In this document: positions 1-8,164 of the stretch, piece by piece | How the letters are laid out: each line of letters begins with the position of its first letter | Numbering within the stretch: the stretch's first letter is position 1 | Assembly (NCBI GenBank): GCA_020439745.1 | Contig: JAGQSC010000029.1 | Coordinates: 124,001-188,000 of the forward strand | Reading direction: 5' to 3' | DNA from: Acidobacteriota bacterium | GTDB lineage: Bacteria; Acidobacteriota; Holophagae; Acanthopleuribacterales; Acanthopleuribacteraceae | Length of the DNA: 64,000 nt | The notes under the pieces: generated by a model | What the model saw: only the letters and a program-made list of their open reading frames with translations | Told to the model about the DNA's origin: nothing | Databases searched by the model: none | Translations under genes and position numbers: made by a program

Positions 1-145
1 AACTTCGCTCAAACAAGAAAGCTGCCAAGAGAATAAAAGGAGTGGTTGGCAGAATGGGCAGGAACAAGCCCGCTATCCCCAAACCCGCGGCGACCCACCC
101 TAGAAAAAGCAATATCCAACGTATCGATGTATGTCGCACTGCCAA
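1..145 (-). CDS. DUF454 (YbaN-like) inner-membrane protein, partial
   Basis: Read on the minus strand from 145, an open frame runs off the window edge and gives the first 48 residues of a small membrane protein of the DUF454 (YbaN) family. The family signature PILPTTPFILLAA, followed by FLFERS, is visible after a hydrophobic helix. The TTG start at 145 is chosen because AGGAG lies six bases upstream (152-156); the GTG two codons later is an alternative. DUF454 proteins are predicted inner-membrane proteins of unknown function. The gene is divergent from the M23 peptidase gene that follows, with about 80 bases between their starts. The C-terminal half lies outside the window. Confidence 0.75.
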   Translation of the reverse strand, partial: MAVRHTSIRWILLFLGWVAAGLGIAGLFLPILPTTPFILLAAFLFERS

Positions 146-227
146 TCGTGGCTCCTGGTGTCCTCAGGCTTTGGTGTATTGTGAGGCTGTCTCGTGACAA
201 ACTAACTGAAAACGGGCAAAGCCGCAA

Positions 228-812
228 ATGACCGACGATCCGACACCTCGAGAACCACCAACCGAATCACGACCTGCAAGAAAGACGATTGAGTGGAGCG
301 TTATCACGAAGCGACTTGCATGGCTCCTTCTTGGCTTGCTGTTGATAGGATTGTTGGTTCCGGGTGGCGCGCAGATACCCGTTCAGGGGGCCACGTCAGC
401 AGACTGGAATCCCGACTCATTTTGGTATGAGCCCTGGGGTACTTCGGGTGTGCATAAGGGCGTGGATATCTTCGCGCAGCAAGGAACCCCAGTTGTGGCC
501 GCATCCAGTGGATGGATCATGAATGTGGCGGATACGCCCAAAGCTGGCAAGACGGTTTTGGTGTTGGGACCGAAATGGCGGTTTTATGACTACGCGCACC
601 TTCATGCGATTCATGTCACGAAAGGTTCCTGGCTTTCCAAAGGCGACGTTTTGGGAGAAGTAGGTAATACTGGTAATGCTGCCGGAAAGGCGCCGCATCT
701 TCACTTCGCTGTGTTTTCGATGGTACCGCGGCCTTGGGCCATAACGTCCGACAAGCAGGGTTGGAAACGTATGTTCTTTGTGGACCCCACTTCGCTCTTT
801 CCGAAGCCATGA
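228..812 (+). CDS. M23-family (LytM-type) peptidase, membrane-anchored
   Basis: A 194-residue protein with a proline-rich cytoplasmic N-terminus, one membrane segment (about residues 31-46) and a periplasmic M23 zinc-peptidase domain. The zinc-binding pattern is complete: HKGVD gives His76 and Asp80, YAHLH gives His124/His126, and HLHF gives His157/His159. M23 enzymes cut peptide cross-links of peptidoglycan or act as activators of amidases. The domain is minimal, with no LysM or coiled-coil part, so the protein probably acts close to the inner membrane. The start has no clear ribosome binding site, so its exact position is uncertain. It is followed 39 bases later by the asparaginase gene. 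Confidence 0.85.
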   Translation: MTDDPTPREPPTESRPARKTIEWSVITKRLAWLLLGLLLIGLLVPGGAQIPVQGATSADWNPDSFWYEPWGTSGVHKGVDIFAQQGTPVVAASSGWIMNVADTPKAGKTVLVLGPKWRFYDYAHLHAIHVTKGSWLSKGDVLGEVGNTGNAAGKAPHLHFAVFSMVPRPWAITSDKQGWKRMFFVDPTSLFPKP

Positions 813-851
813 TGGCACTATAATGTCGTGTAGCTGATTTGGGGAGAAGCC

Positions 852-1874
852 GTGAAGCAACCACATGTTCTTATCTTGTATACCGGCGGAACCTTGGGTA
901 TGTCACCCAAACCGGGCGCGCCCTTGCAACCCGCAGAAGCTCACAAAGATCTATTGACCTGGGTACCGGAACTCAAGGAGTACGCCACAATTGACGTGGA
1001 AATCCTTGCTAATATCGATTCATCCCTGATGACGCCTGAGATTTGGCTGATGCTTGCGCGACGCATTGAACAGGCACAAGAAGAAAAAACCCATTCAGGC
1101 GTGGTGGTGATTCACGGCACTGATACCTTGGCATTCACGTCGTCGGCCCTGTCGTTTCTGTTGCCGGGTCTGAACATGCCGGTGGTTATTACAGGTAGTC
1201 AACGCCCGCTTGCTGTGACGCGTACCGATGCCCGAAATAACGTGTTAGGCGCCGTTGAAACAGCGCTTGAAGGACCAGCAGAAGTATTGGTGTTCTTTAG
1301 GGAACGGGCTTATCGCGGCAACCGCATTACCAAGTCAGCGATTTCTGATTTCATGGCGTTCGCCAGCCCGAATTTCCCTGCGTTGGGAAAAGCGGGTATT
1401 AATTGGGAATGGAATGACGACCTGTTTTGGCCGCGTACTCGACGGCCAACCCTTTGGCCTGAAATCCCACAGCATCTGCCAATGGCGCCACTGGTAATTC
1501 CTTGGGTACCAGGACTTGATTTCTCAGCCTTGGCACCAGCCTTGGAGCGGCATTGGGCATTGCTTGTGGAGGCTTTTGGTTCTGGAAACATACCTCTTGA
1601 TGATGGGGTAAGCGAAACGCTTGGCATGTTTATGCAACGTGGGGGGCTGGTTTATGTGCGCTCTCAGGTGTCCATGGGCCGCACCGACCTGAACATGTAT
1701 GCTCCGGGGCAGAGACTGGCCCAGTTGGGTGCGGTGGGTGTGTGTGACATGACACGCGAAGCTGCGGTGACCAAGTTGATGGTATTAAAGGCCAGCAACA
1801 TGGATGCAGACCGAATCAGTTACTACATGACCCAGAGTCTGGCTGGGGAATTGACAGAATCCGATATGTTATGA
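852..1874 (+). CDS. ansA: Type I L-asparaginase (cytoplasmic)
   Basis: Hydrolyses L-asparagine to aspartate and ammonia. The N-terminal YTGGTLGM carries the first catalytic threonine and HGTDTLAF the second Thr-Asp pair, followed by the family sequence VVITGSQRPL. At 340 residues without a signal peptide it matches the cytoplasmic, homotetrameric type I enzymes rather than the periplasmic type II. Translation starts at a GTG (852) preceded by GGGGAGAA. A TATAAT sequence at 819-824 lies at a plausible distance for its own promoter, but no good -35 is visible. It ends just before the exported protein gene at 1903. Confidence 0.92.
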   Translation: MKQPHVLILYTGGTLGMSPKPGAPLQPAEAHKDLLTWVPELKEYATIDVEILANIDSSLMTPEIWLMLARRIEQAQEEKTHSGVVVIHGTDTLAFTSSALSFLLPGLNMPVVITGSQRPLAVTRTDARNNVLGAVETALEGPAEVLVFFRERAYRGNRITKSAISDFMAFASPNFPALGKAGINWEWNDDLFWPRTRRPTLWPEIPQHLPMAPLVIPWVPGLDFSALAPALERHWALLVEAFGSGNIPLDDGVSETLGMFMQRGGLVYVRSQVSMGRTDLNMYAPGQRLAQLGAVGVCDMTREAAVTKLMVLKASNMDADRISYYMTQSLAGELTESDML

Positions 1875-1902
1875 TGGCGTATCTATAATGGGGGGTTCCT
1901 TT

Positions 1903-2514
1903 ATGTATCGATCATTTCCATTGCTCGCGCTGGGCTTAAGCGTTTTTGCTGCGCCCATTCGTTTTGATTTCACATTTCAAGATCCGACTTCCGCTGCCAA
2001 TGCGGTTGGTTATATCGTTTTTGAAGATACGTTGCTTCCGAATCCAGGGTTTGTGATCATAACTTTGCCTGACCCAGCCATTAGCGATTTGAGCGTCACG
2101 GTAAGCGGTGCAACCGCAGGAAACGGTACCTTCGGCTTAGCGGATTTCTCCAGCGTGGTTTTTGACACCAACGGCGGCACGTTGGATTTTGGGTTTGATT
2201 TGGTGGGCCAAGCAACATCTGGCAGCCCATGGGGCACGCCAGACATGAACGGCGGAGACTTCAATCTGTTTGCTGCTCCCATTGAAGGTGCACGCTATTC
2301 AAATATCGGAGCTGGTGACGGTATTGCGACGCCTTCAGGCGTCTGGTATTTCACCTTGGGCGCGAACAACGGACAGAATGAAGAAATGTTGTTGGTTTCC
2401 ATGCGTTCGGGACGCGCGGTACCTGCACTGGGTATCTGGGCGACCGGCGTGTTCGTGGCGCTGTTGTGCGGCGCTGCAATTGTGATGCATCGCCGTCGCG
2501 GCTCAGTCAGCTAA
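1903..2514 (+). CDS. Exported protein with IPTL/PEP-CTERM-like C-terminal sorting signal
   Basis: A 203-residue protein with an N-terminal signal peptide (about residues 1-18, ending near FAAP), a beta-rich, Gly/Asn/Ser-rich body, and a tripartite C-terminus: the short motif VPAL, one hydrophobic helix, and the basic cluster HRRR at the end. This layout is that of IPTL-CTERM and PEP-CTERM proteins, which are thought to be processed at the membrane by an exosortase-type enzyme. The body resembles no family I can name. ATG 1903 is preferred over ATG 1888 because the run of G at 1890-1895 then serves as ribosome binding site. No exosortase gene is present in the window. The 3' end overlaps the convergent NfeD-like gene by 12 bases. 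Confidence 0.65.
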   Translation: MYRSFPLLALGLSVFAAPIRFDFTFQDPTSAANAVGYIVFEDTLLPNPGFVIITLPDPAISDLSVTVSGATAGNGTFGLADFSSVVFDTNGGTLDFGFDLVGQATSGSPWGTPDMNGGDFNLFAAPIEGARYSNIGAGDGIATPSGVWYFTLGANNGQNEEMLLVSMRSGRAVPALGIWATGVFVALLCGAAIVMHRRRGSVS

Positions 2515-2964
2515 TCGAACAACTAAGGCGGGGCCCCGCTGTTCGGTAATGACAACGGGGTGACCTTCCTCGATATAACCGCTTTCAGCGATACAGTCGA
2601 GTCGGATCTCTTCGTCCTCAATGACGATGCCCACCGTACCCGACGGTCTCAGGTCGGACAAACTTTTTCCTTTCATACCGATGTAGGCGGCTTGGTCGGG
2701 TACGCCCATGTAGCCGTCTTCTTTTTTCATTTCATCTTTGAGAGCCACTCGACCTAATCCCCAAGTCACCAATTTCGGTACCATAGCCAAAACCACGCAC
2801 AAGTGGATGATGGCGGGAAAGACACCAAATGTCTGATAGGTGAGGACGATTGAATAAAGAATCATGCCGCTGCCGGCCACGGCCAGGACAGCACCGGGCA
2901 GCAAAACCAGGTCGATAAAGATGAGGGCGAATCCGCCCACGGTATATAGCAACACTTGCCACAT
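2503..2964 (-). CDS. NfeD-like short membrane protein
   Basis: A 153-residue protein with two to three hydrophobic helices (about residues 4-32 and 43-66) followed by a soluble C-terminal OB-fold of the NfeD type. Its core (GTVGIVIEDEEIRLDCIAES, then GYIEEGHPV) closely parallels the C-terminus of the upstream gene. It begins three bases after the stop of the large NfeD gene and is surely co-transcribed with it. NfeD proteins act with stomatin/flotillin-type membrane scaffolds; no such scaffold gene is in the window. It probably interacts with the protease-type NfeD made from the same mRNA. Confidence 0.8.
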   Translation of the reverse strand: MWQVLLYTVGGFALIFIDLVLLPGAVLAVAGSGMILYSIVLTYQTFGVFPAIIHLCVVLAMVPKLVTWGLGRVALKDEMKKEDGYMGVPDQAAYIGMKGKSLSDLRPSGTVGIVIEDEEIRLDCIAESGYIEEGHPVVITEQRGPALVVRLAD

Positions 2965-2966
2965 GC

Positions 2967-4412
2967 TTAAGCCCCCTGAACCGGACGTACGATGACCCGG
3001 TTGCCATCGATGGCCACCACTTTGAGCTGAGTTCCGTCGTCGATATAACCGCTGTCCGAAACCACATCCAGCAGCCTGTCGTCGTCCAATCTCAGCTTAC
3101 CTGCGGGCCTCAAATCACCTTCAGCGACGCCTGTTTGTCCCTTCAATGTGGTGCGGTCGGCGACGGTGTCCATCACATAACCTGCGGTCGCAGTCAGCTC
3201 CGTGGCTAACAAACGTCTTTGAACAAAGCCCAACTTCAGGAAACTGGGTAACAGGATGGCAAAAAGGGCAATAGAAGTGGCAAAGGCCGCCGAAAGGACC
3301 AGTGCTGAGGACTTCAGCCAGGCCCATTGCAGGTCGCTGTCAATGGGTATCTCGCCGATATCGGGAAGTGTGGCCATGAGCAGTGATCCAAAGACAAGGA
3401 GTATGCTGGCGATGCCAAAAATGCCAAAGCCCGGGAGCACAAAAATCTCCACTAGCGCCATGGCAATACCCAAGGCAAAAAGCGCGATCTCAATGGGTGA
3501 AGCGGTGCCCAGCATGAACTTTGACCCAAACACAATGGCAAAGCAAATGAGAGCTGTAAGGCCGGGAATACCGAAGCCAGGCGCCTTGATTTCCATATAA
3601 AGACCGTTGAGTCCGATGATCGTCAACAGGAAGAAGATCCACGTATTGGCGCCGAGGAAACGCAGAATCTTGTCGTTGGTTTCCATTTCCAGGCGATGCA
3701 GATCGCCCTCAGTCAATCCGCGATCTTCCAGAAATGCATTGAAGTCTGCCACCTCAGTCGCTATGCCCAAGGCATCCGCCTCGCCGGAATGCAGCGTCAG
3801 TAATTGGCCGGATTTGCTCACAATCTCAAGAATTTTGGGTCGGTCGGGCTCGTCCAAAAGTTCCCATTCGTCACGCAACATGAACGAGAACGTGTCGTCG
3901 GCTCCGGCGACCCGCAACACCTCGGCCGCTGCGTCAAAGAAACCCTGGGCGAGGGCAAAAGAGTGCCCATTCTCATCACACGCCTTTTTCCAATCGCTGC
4001 GAAACACAGTCACAATCTTTTCGGGCGCTTCCTCAATCCCTTCGGCTGTTTGCATGATGACCTGTGCATCGCCCAACGTGGTCTTTTCCTCCATCACAAT
4101 TTCATCGCAAGCGAAGGCAATAAAGGTTCCTGCAGAAATAGCCTTAGTTTCCACATAGGCTATGGTGGGTATGTCCACGCGCAACAGGCGTTCGGTGATT
4201 TCGCGGGCCGAAAAAACCACACCGCCAAAGGTGTCGATAGTCAGGATGATTTGGTCATAGCCCTGTTCTTCGGCTCGATCAAGCGCTTCTACAATCCAAT
4301 CGGCTTGAACCTGGTCCACCATGTATTTCCCGTTGTCGGAGACTGGAATTACAAGGACTTTCTGGCCAGCCATAAGCGGCATGGCCATCAATATCCAACC
4401 CACAAATCGCAT
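2967..4412 (-). CDS. nfeD: NfeD family membrane serine protease (ClpP/SppA-type)
   Basis: A 481-residue protein: signal peptide (about residues 1-17), a periplasmic ClpP/crotonase-fold protease domain (to about residue 220), four membrane helices, and a C-terminal OB-fold domain. IDTFGGVVFSAREI corresponds to the substrate-binding glycine loop, and KAISAGTFIA contains the expected catalytic serine. Family members cleave hydrophobic segments, for instance of stomatin-like proteins. ATG 4412 is preferred over TTG 4418 because AAGGAG lies seven bases before it. It leads a two-gene operon with the short NfeD-like protein. Confidence 0.88.
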   Translation of the reverse strand: MRFVGWILMAMPLMAGQKVLVIPVSDNGKYMVDQVQADWIVEALDRAEEQGYDQIILTIDTFGGVVFSAREITERLLRVDIPTIAYVETKAISAGTFIAFACDEIVMEEKTTLGDAQVIMQTAEGIEEAPEKIVTVFRSDWKKACDENGHSFALAQGFFDAAAEVLRVAGADDTFSFMLRDEWELLDEPDRPKILEIVSKSGQLLTLHSGEADALGIATEVADFNAFLEDRGLTEGDLHRLEMETNDKILRFLGANTWIFFLLTIIGLNGLYMEIKAPGFGIPGLTALICFAIVFGSKFMLGTASPIEIALFALGIAMALVEIFVLPGFGIFGIASILLVFGSLLMATLPDIGEIPIDSDLQWAWLKSSALVLSAAFATSIALFAILLPSFLKLGFVQRRLLATELTATAGYVMDTVADRTTLKGQTGVAEGDLRPAGKLRLDDDRLLDVVSDSGYIDDGTQLKVVAIDGNRVIVRPVQGA

Positions 4413-4486
4413 GCACAAGCTCCTTCAATGCGGACTCACCTAGTTTAACCTTGTTTGTCCCCATCCATGACGTACGAATGCGGTGA

Positions 4487-5392
4487 CTAAAAGTATCCTT
4501 CTCGCTTTTTCTGTTCCATGGCGTCGTCGGTATCGTGGTCGATCATGCGTAAGGCTCGTTCGGATGTGGTGACTTCAATCATCTCTTGCACCACCTGATC
4601 CAGAGATTCTGCGTCGGAAGGAAGGGCCGCGGTGCAAGGCATGCAACCCAGGCTACGGTAGCGGCACATGTGTGAGGTGGCCTCGTCCGCATGCCGGTCC
4701 GTGAAAGGGAAGTCATCAAGGCCAATCCATCCGTTGCTTGTCTCTAGGACTTTCCTTTCCTGAGCGAGGTATAACGACACCAGAGGTATCGACTCACGCC
4801 TGATGTAGTTCCATATATCGCGTTCGGTCCAATTGGATAGTGGGAACACACGCATGCTCTCGCCGTCGCGAACAAGTGTGTTGAACACATGCCAAAGCTC
4901 AGGCCGCTGATTCTTGGGGTCCCATTGACCGCTTCGATCGCGAAATGAGAACACGCGTTCCTTGGCTCGGGACTTTTCTTCATCGCGGCGGGCCCCACCA
5001 AAAGCGGCATCGAAGGCGTAGTGCTTCAGAGCATCGAGTAGTGCCGTGGTTTTCAATGCACCGCAACAGGCTTGACGTCCATAATCGTAAGGATTCATAC
5101 CTTCGCGTATGGCATCCTCATTACGCCACACCAGGAGTTCCAGTCCCAATTCCTTGGCTATTTGGTCGCGAAAGGCAATCATTTCAGGGAACTTGAATCC
5201 GGTATCCACATGCAGTAGCGGAAACGGGATGGCTCCAGGCGCGAATGCCTTTTGGGCCAATCGCAGTAAGACGGACGAGTCCTTACCAATGGAGTAAAGC
5301 ATCACAGGTCTTTGGCATTCGGCGACGACTTCACGCAATATGAAAATCGCTTCGGACTCCAGTGCGTCTATGTGGTTGAGTTGATGGCGCAT
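4487..5392 (-). CDS. cysD: Sulfate adenylyltransferase subunit 2
   Basis: Catalytic subunit of ATP sulfurylase, which makes adenosine 5'-phosphosulfate from sulfate and ATP in assimilatory sulfur metabolism. The PP-loop motif SIGKDSSV is present near residue 35, along with HVDTGFKFPEM, the GGARRDEEKSRAKER stretch and FPLSNWTERDIW, all typical of CysD. Length (301 residues) is normal. CysD needs the GTPase subunit CysN, usually encoded directly downstream; here the next gene on this strand is nfeD and no cysN is in the window. It is divergent from the APS-kinase fusion gene, with a 54-base spacer. Confidence 0.95.
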   Translation of the reverse strand: MRHQLNHIDALESEAIFILREVVAECQRPVMLYSIGKDSSVLLRLAQKAFAPGAIPFPLLHVDTGFKFPEMIAFRDQIAKELGLELLVWRNEDAIREGMNPYDYGRQACCGALKTTALLDALKHYAFDAAFGGARRDEEKSRAKERVFSFRDRSGQWDPKNQRPELWHVFNTLVRDGESMRVFPLSNWTERDIWNYIRRESIPLVSLYLAQERKVLETSNGWIGLDDFPFTDRHADEATSHMCRYRSLGCMPCTAALPSDAESLDQVVQEMIEVTTSERALRMIDHDTDDAMEQKKREGYF

Positions 5393-5402
5393 GGGCCTTT
5401 AT

Positions 5403-5431
5403 AGCACGCCCTTGATTGGGCCAATCGTGCT
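5403..5431. promoter_or_regulatory. Dyad in the cysD/cysC intergenic spacer
   Basis: The 54-base spacer between the divergent sulfur genes holds overlapping inverted repeats: AGCACG (5403-5408) with CGTGCT (5426-5431), and inside it GATTGG (5414-5419) with CCAATC (5421-5426). The two dyads are nearly concentric. Their position suggests an operator shared by both genes, but the regulator is unknown and the arms are short. Confidence 0.35.
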
Positions 5432-5446
5432 AATCTCCATCCTCAT

Positions 5447-6154
5447 ATGCGCGATTCACAACGTAGGAGTATTTTTAAAGCACTTTCCTGGCGGGGCTCT
5501 GCCACCCTTGCCACGATTGCCCTGGTCTACGCCATCACAGGGCGATGGGACTTGGCTGCAGGGGTGGGCGGCATTGAATTGTTTGCCAAAATGGGTCTGT
5601 ACTACGTTCACGAACGTATCTGGAGCAAGGTTCCGCACAAACAGCCAAAGGCTGCTGTGATTTGGTTGACTGGCTTTTCTGGTTCGGGAAAGACGACGAT
5701 CGGCGACCGACTTGCCGAGCGATTGCGTCGCTTGGGACGTAAGGTTGAGCGCCTCGATGGCGATGTGACGAGGGCTTTGTTTCCCAATACCGGGTTTTCA
5801 CGCGAGGACAGGGATGCCAACGTGCTGAAAACCGGATTTCTGGCGTCGGTTCTTGAGCGCAATGGTATTGATGTCATTGCCACATACATATCACCTTATG
5901 CAGTGACCAGGAATAAGGTGCGAGATCTGTGTGCCAACTTTGTGGAAGTACACGTGGCCACACCGCTTGAAGTTTGTGAGAGCCGAGACGTGAAGGGTCT
6001 TTATGCCAAAGCTAGGAAAGGTGAAATCACCCAGTTTACTGGAATCGATGATCCCTACGAAGCCCCATCTGATCCGGAATTGGTGATTGACACCTCGCAG
6101 ATCAGTGCGGATGAGGCATGTACGCGCATCCTCACGTTCCTAGAGATGACGTGA
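5447..6154 (+). CDS. cysC: DUF2061-APS kinase fusion (adenylyl-sulfate kinase)
   Basis: Residues 1-62 match the DUF2061 membrane domain: a KALSWR start, a hydrophobic helix, an AITGRWDLAAG turn, and YYVHERIW at the end. From residue 70 a full APS kinase follows, with P-loop GFSGSGKTT (76-84), LDGDVTR, TGFSREDRDANV, and CESRDVKGLYAKAR. The kinase phosphorylates APS to PAPS; the added domain should tether it to the inner membrane. The N-terminal domain is in frame with no stop or obvious restart, so the fusion looks genuine. The gene overlaps the following GNAT gene by four bases (GTGA). Confidence 0.88.
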   Translation: MRDSQRRSIFKALSWRGSATLATIALVYAITGRWDLAAGVGGIELFAKMGLYYVHERIWSKVPHKQPKAAVIWLTGFSGSGKTTIGDRLAERLRRLGRKVERLDGDVTRALFPNTGFSREDRDANVLKTGFLASVLERNGIDVIATYISPYAVTRNKVRDLCANFVEVHVATPLEVCESRDVKGLYAKARKGEITQFTGIDDPYEAPSDPELVIDTSQISADEACTRILTFLEMT

Positions 6155-6582
6155 AACTCAGGAAGGCTGATTCTGATGATGCGACGGCCATCAGCAAGCT
6201 TATCTTGAGCCTGGCGGATTCCGTTGATGTGTCAGCAAGTGGACGAGAAGCGTTCCTGGCAACTTTTGAAACAAAAGTCATTGAGCGCCTGATCACGGAC
6301 AATGAAGTAAATTACTGGCTGGCGTTCGAGGATCGCCAATTGGTGGGCGCTATTGGCATGAAACCCGAAGGCCATCTGTTTCATCTTTTTGTTGATCGTG
6401 GGCATCAATCTCTGGGCCTTGGGAAGATGTTGGTTGAAAAGGGATGCCTGGGATTCGATCGGGTCACTGTAAATTCGGCACCGAGCGCCATTGGTTTCTA
6501 TGAAAAACTCGGTTTTATGGGCACTGGTGACATCGAGACGCGCAATGGCGTGAGCTTTATGCCGATGTTGTTTCATCGATAG
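6151..6582 (+). CDS. GNAT-family N-acetyltransferase
   Basis: A 143-residue acetyltransferase of the GNAT fold. The acetyl-CoA binding segment HQSLGLGKMLVEK (motif A, Q/RxxGxG/A) and the C-terminal SAIGFYEKLGFMGTG are both visible. The substrate cannot be read from the sequence. GTG 6151 is taken as the start because it overlaps the cysC stop as GTGA, implying translational coupling; an ATG at 6118 would overlap cysC by 37 bases. Co-expression with the APS kinase is likely, but a sulfur-related role is only inference. Confidence 0.8.
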   Translation: MKLRKADSDDATAISKLILSLADSVDVSASGREAFLATFETKVIERLITDNEVNYWLAFEDRQLVGAIGMKPEGHLFHLFVDRGHQSLGLGKMLVEKGCLGFDRVTVNSAPSAIGFYEKLGFMGTGDIETRNGVSFMPMLFHR

Positions 6583-6593
6583 GTCAAAACGCC

Positions 6594-7535
6594 TCAACTC
6601 GTGAGAGGCAGACGATGGGTGGCTTGCTGGTCCTTGAGGTAAGCTGGTACATGGGCAATGATAGTCTGGATCAGAGCTTTGGCTCGGGCCGTTATAGGTG
6701 CCCGAGCGGTGACCATACTAACTTCACGTACTGGTTGAGGGTCATGAAACTGCCGAATGCGATGCTTTTGTTGGGCATTTAGACTCATGGCCGATGCATA
6801 AGGCAGAATCGTCATACCCATGCCCCGATCCACCAACCGAATCAATGTTTCTAAACTGCCGCTTTCAAAAACCAGGCGGGAATCGGCACGGCCCTGATCG
6901 CGACACAGTGAGATTGCTTGATCACGAAAACAATGGCCTTCCTGTAACAACCACAATTCATCACCTTGGACCTGTTCTTCCCGGATCTTGTCCATTTGCA
7001 GCAGTGGATGCCCCTCGTTCAAATACGCGACAAATGGTTCGTAATACAACGGTGTCTCTCGAAGGGAGGATTGAGGCAACGGCGTGACCAGGAGACCCGC
7101 GTCAAGGCGCTCTTCAGCGATATGCACAATCAACTCGGCCGTTTGCATTTCTTCGATTTGTAATTGGATTTCTGGGTAGGCAGCCATGAACGGACCAACA
7201 AACCAGGGAATCAAGTAGGGCGAGAGTGTGGGAATAACACCGATTTTTAAGGGGCCTGCCAGTCGAGTCAGCTCTCCCGACACCAGATCGTCGAGTACTT
7301 TGGCTTCAGCGAGTATGTGTCTCGCTTGTAACACCACCTGGTGACCGATTTGTGTAGGCTCCAGGGGCTTTTGCAGCCGGTCGAAGAGTGGTGCACCCAA
7401 GAGTTCTTCCAGTTTCTGTACTTGGGTTGAAAGGGTTGGCTGACTGACATGACATGCTGATGCGGCTTGCGTGAAGTTGCGATGTTCGTCAAGCGCGACC
7501 AAATACTCAAGCTGAGTGAGACTCCAAGAGATCAT
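6594..7535 (-). CDS. oxyR: Hydrogen peroxide-sensing LysR regulator OxyR
   Basis: A 313-residue LysR-type regulator with an N-terminal winged HTH (NFTQAASACHVSQPTLSTQV) and a C-terminal sensor domain. The peroxide-sensing pair is present with OxyR spacing: Cys202 and Cys211 in EGHCFRDQAISLC, equivalent to E. coli Cys199/Cys208, which form a disulfide on oxidation. The gene is divergent from ahpC-ahpD-dps, the classic OxyR targets, and a matching OxyR site begins at the first base upstream of its ATG, so it probably represses itself as well as activating ahpC. Confidence 0.95.
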   Translation of the reverse strand: MISWSLTQLEYLVALDEHRNFTQAASACHVSQPTLSTQVQKLEELLGAPLFDRLQKPLEPTQIGHQVVLQARHILAEAKVLDDLVSGELTRLAGPLKIGVIPTLSPYLIPWFVGPFMAAYPEIQLQIEEMQTAELIVHIAEERLDAGLLVTPLPQSSLRETPLYYEPFVAYLNEGHPLLQMDKIREEQVQGDELWLLQEGHCFRDQAISLCRDQGRADSRLVFESGSLETLIRLVDRGMGMTILPYASAMSLNAQQKHRIRQFHDPQPVREVSMVTARAPITARAKALIQTIIAHVPAYLKDQQATHRLPLTS

Positions 7536-7571
7536 ATAGTTATTATCTATGAAAACATAAATATTATCAAT
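7536..7571. promoter_or_regulatory. OxyR binding site (tandem dyads)
   Basis: Bases 7536-7550 (ATAGTTATTATCTAT) fit the published OxyR dyad ATAG-N-T-NNN-A-N-CTAT exactly. After six bases a second, degenerate copy follows at 7557-7571 (ATAAATATTATCAAT). The four half-sites start 11, 10 and 11 bases apart, so they lie on one helix face, as expected for an OxyR tetramer. The second dyad abuts the presumed ahpC -35 region. Confidence 0.85.
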
Positions 7572-7600
7572 TGGACCTATGATTAAAAGATCCCGATAAT
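7571..7600 (+). promoter_or_regulatory. ahpC promoter
   Basis: TTGGAC (7571-7576) and GATAAT (7595-7600) are separated by 18 bases. The weak -35 directly next to the OxyR site is what an activator-dependent promoter looks like. The -10 overlaps an ATG at 7599, which supports placing the ahpC start at 7626. Confidence 0.55.
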
Positions 7601-7625
7601 GACGACAGAAAGAAGGAGGTTATCC

Positions 7626-8162
7626 ATGTTAAGCATTCAAGACAAGTTCCCCAAATTCAATGTTCAGGCGGTTGTTTCTCGTGAGCCAGGCTCTGAATTC
7701 ACCACCGTTACTGACCAAGATCTCGAAGGTAAGTGGAGTGTGGTCTTTTTCTGGCCGTTGGATTTCACCTTTGTATGTCCTACAGAGATCGCCGCATTTA
7801 ATAAGAGCCTTTCCGATTTCGAAGATCGCGACGCTCAGGTGTTTGGCGTGAGCACCGATAGCCAATATGCGCATTTGGGGTGGCGCAACGCCCATCCGGA
7901 TTTGGCGGACATCAACTATCCGATGCTCGCTGACAACAAGAAAGAACTATCCGAGGCGCTAGGGATCCTGCATCCTCAGGAAAAAGTTCCGTTTCGAGCC
8001 ACCTACATCGTGGACCCAGAGGGTGTGATTAGATGGGTATCGATTTACGACCTTAACGTGGGGCGCAGCGTTCAAGAAGTAATTCGCGTTTTAGATGCCT
8101 TGCAAACTGATGAATTGTGTCCCTGCAATTGGCAACGTGGCGAAGCGACGTTGGTAGGCTGA
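7626..8162 (+). CDS. ahpC: Peroxiredoxin AhpC (typical 2-Cys)
   Basis: Reduces hydrogen peroxide and organic hydroperoxides. The peroxidatic cysteine is Cys51 in DFTFVCPTE, and the C-terminal CPC (Cys165/Cys167) supplies the resolving cysteine. At 178 residues it is close to the actinobacterial-type AhpC that works with AhpD rather than AhpF, and ahpD follows three bases after its stop. The start at 7626 is set by the strong GAAGGAGGT (7612-7620); the in-frame ATG at 7599 lies on the promoter -10. Induced by OxyR through the upstream dyads. Confidence 0.95.
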   Translation: MLSIQDKFPKFNVQAVVSREPGSEFTTVTDQDLEGKWSVVFFWPLDFTFVCPTEIAAFNKSLSDFEDRDAQVFGVSTDSQYAHLGWRNAHPDLADINYPMLADNKKELSEALGILHPQEKVPFRATYIVDPEGVIRWVSIYDLNVGRSVQEVIRVLDALQTDELCPCNWQRGEATLVG

Positions 8163-8164
8163 AA

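Noticed and set aside
417-866. Minus-strand frame across the M23 peptidase
   Set aside because: Antisense to intact M23 zinc motifs; product has no features.
3607-4158. Long plus-strand open frame inside nfeD
   Set aside because: It is antisense to a well-supported membrane protease and its product has no family features; a shadow frame.
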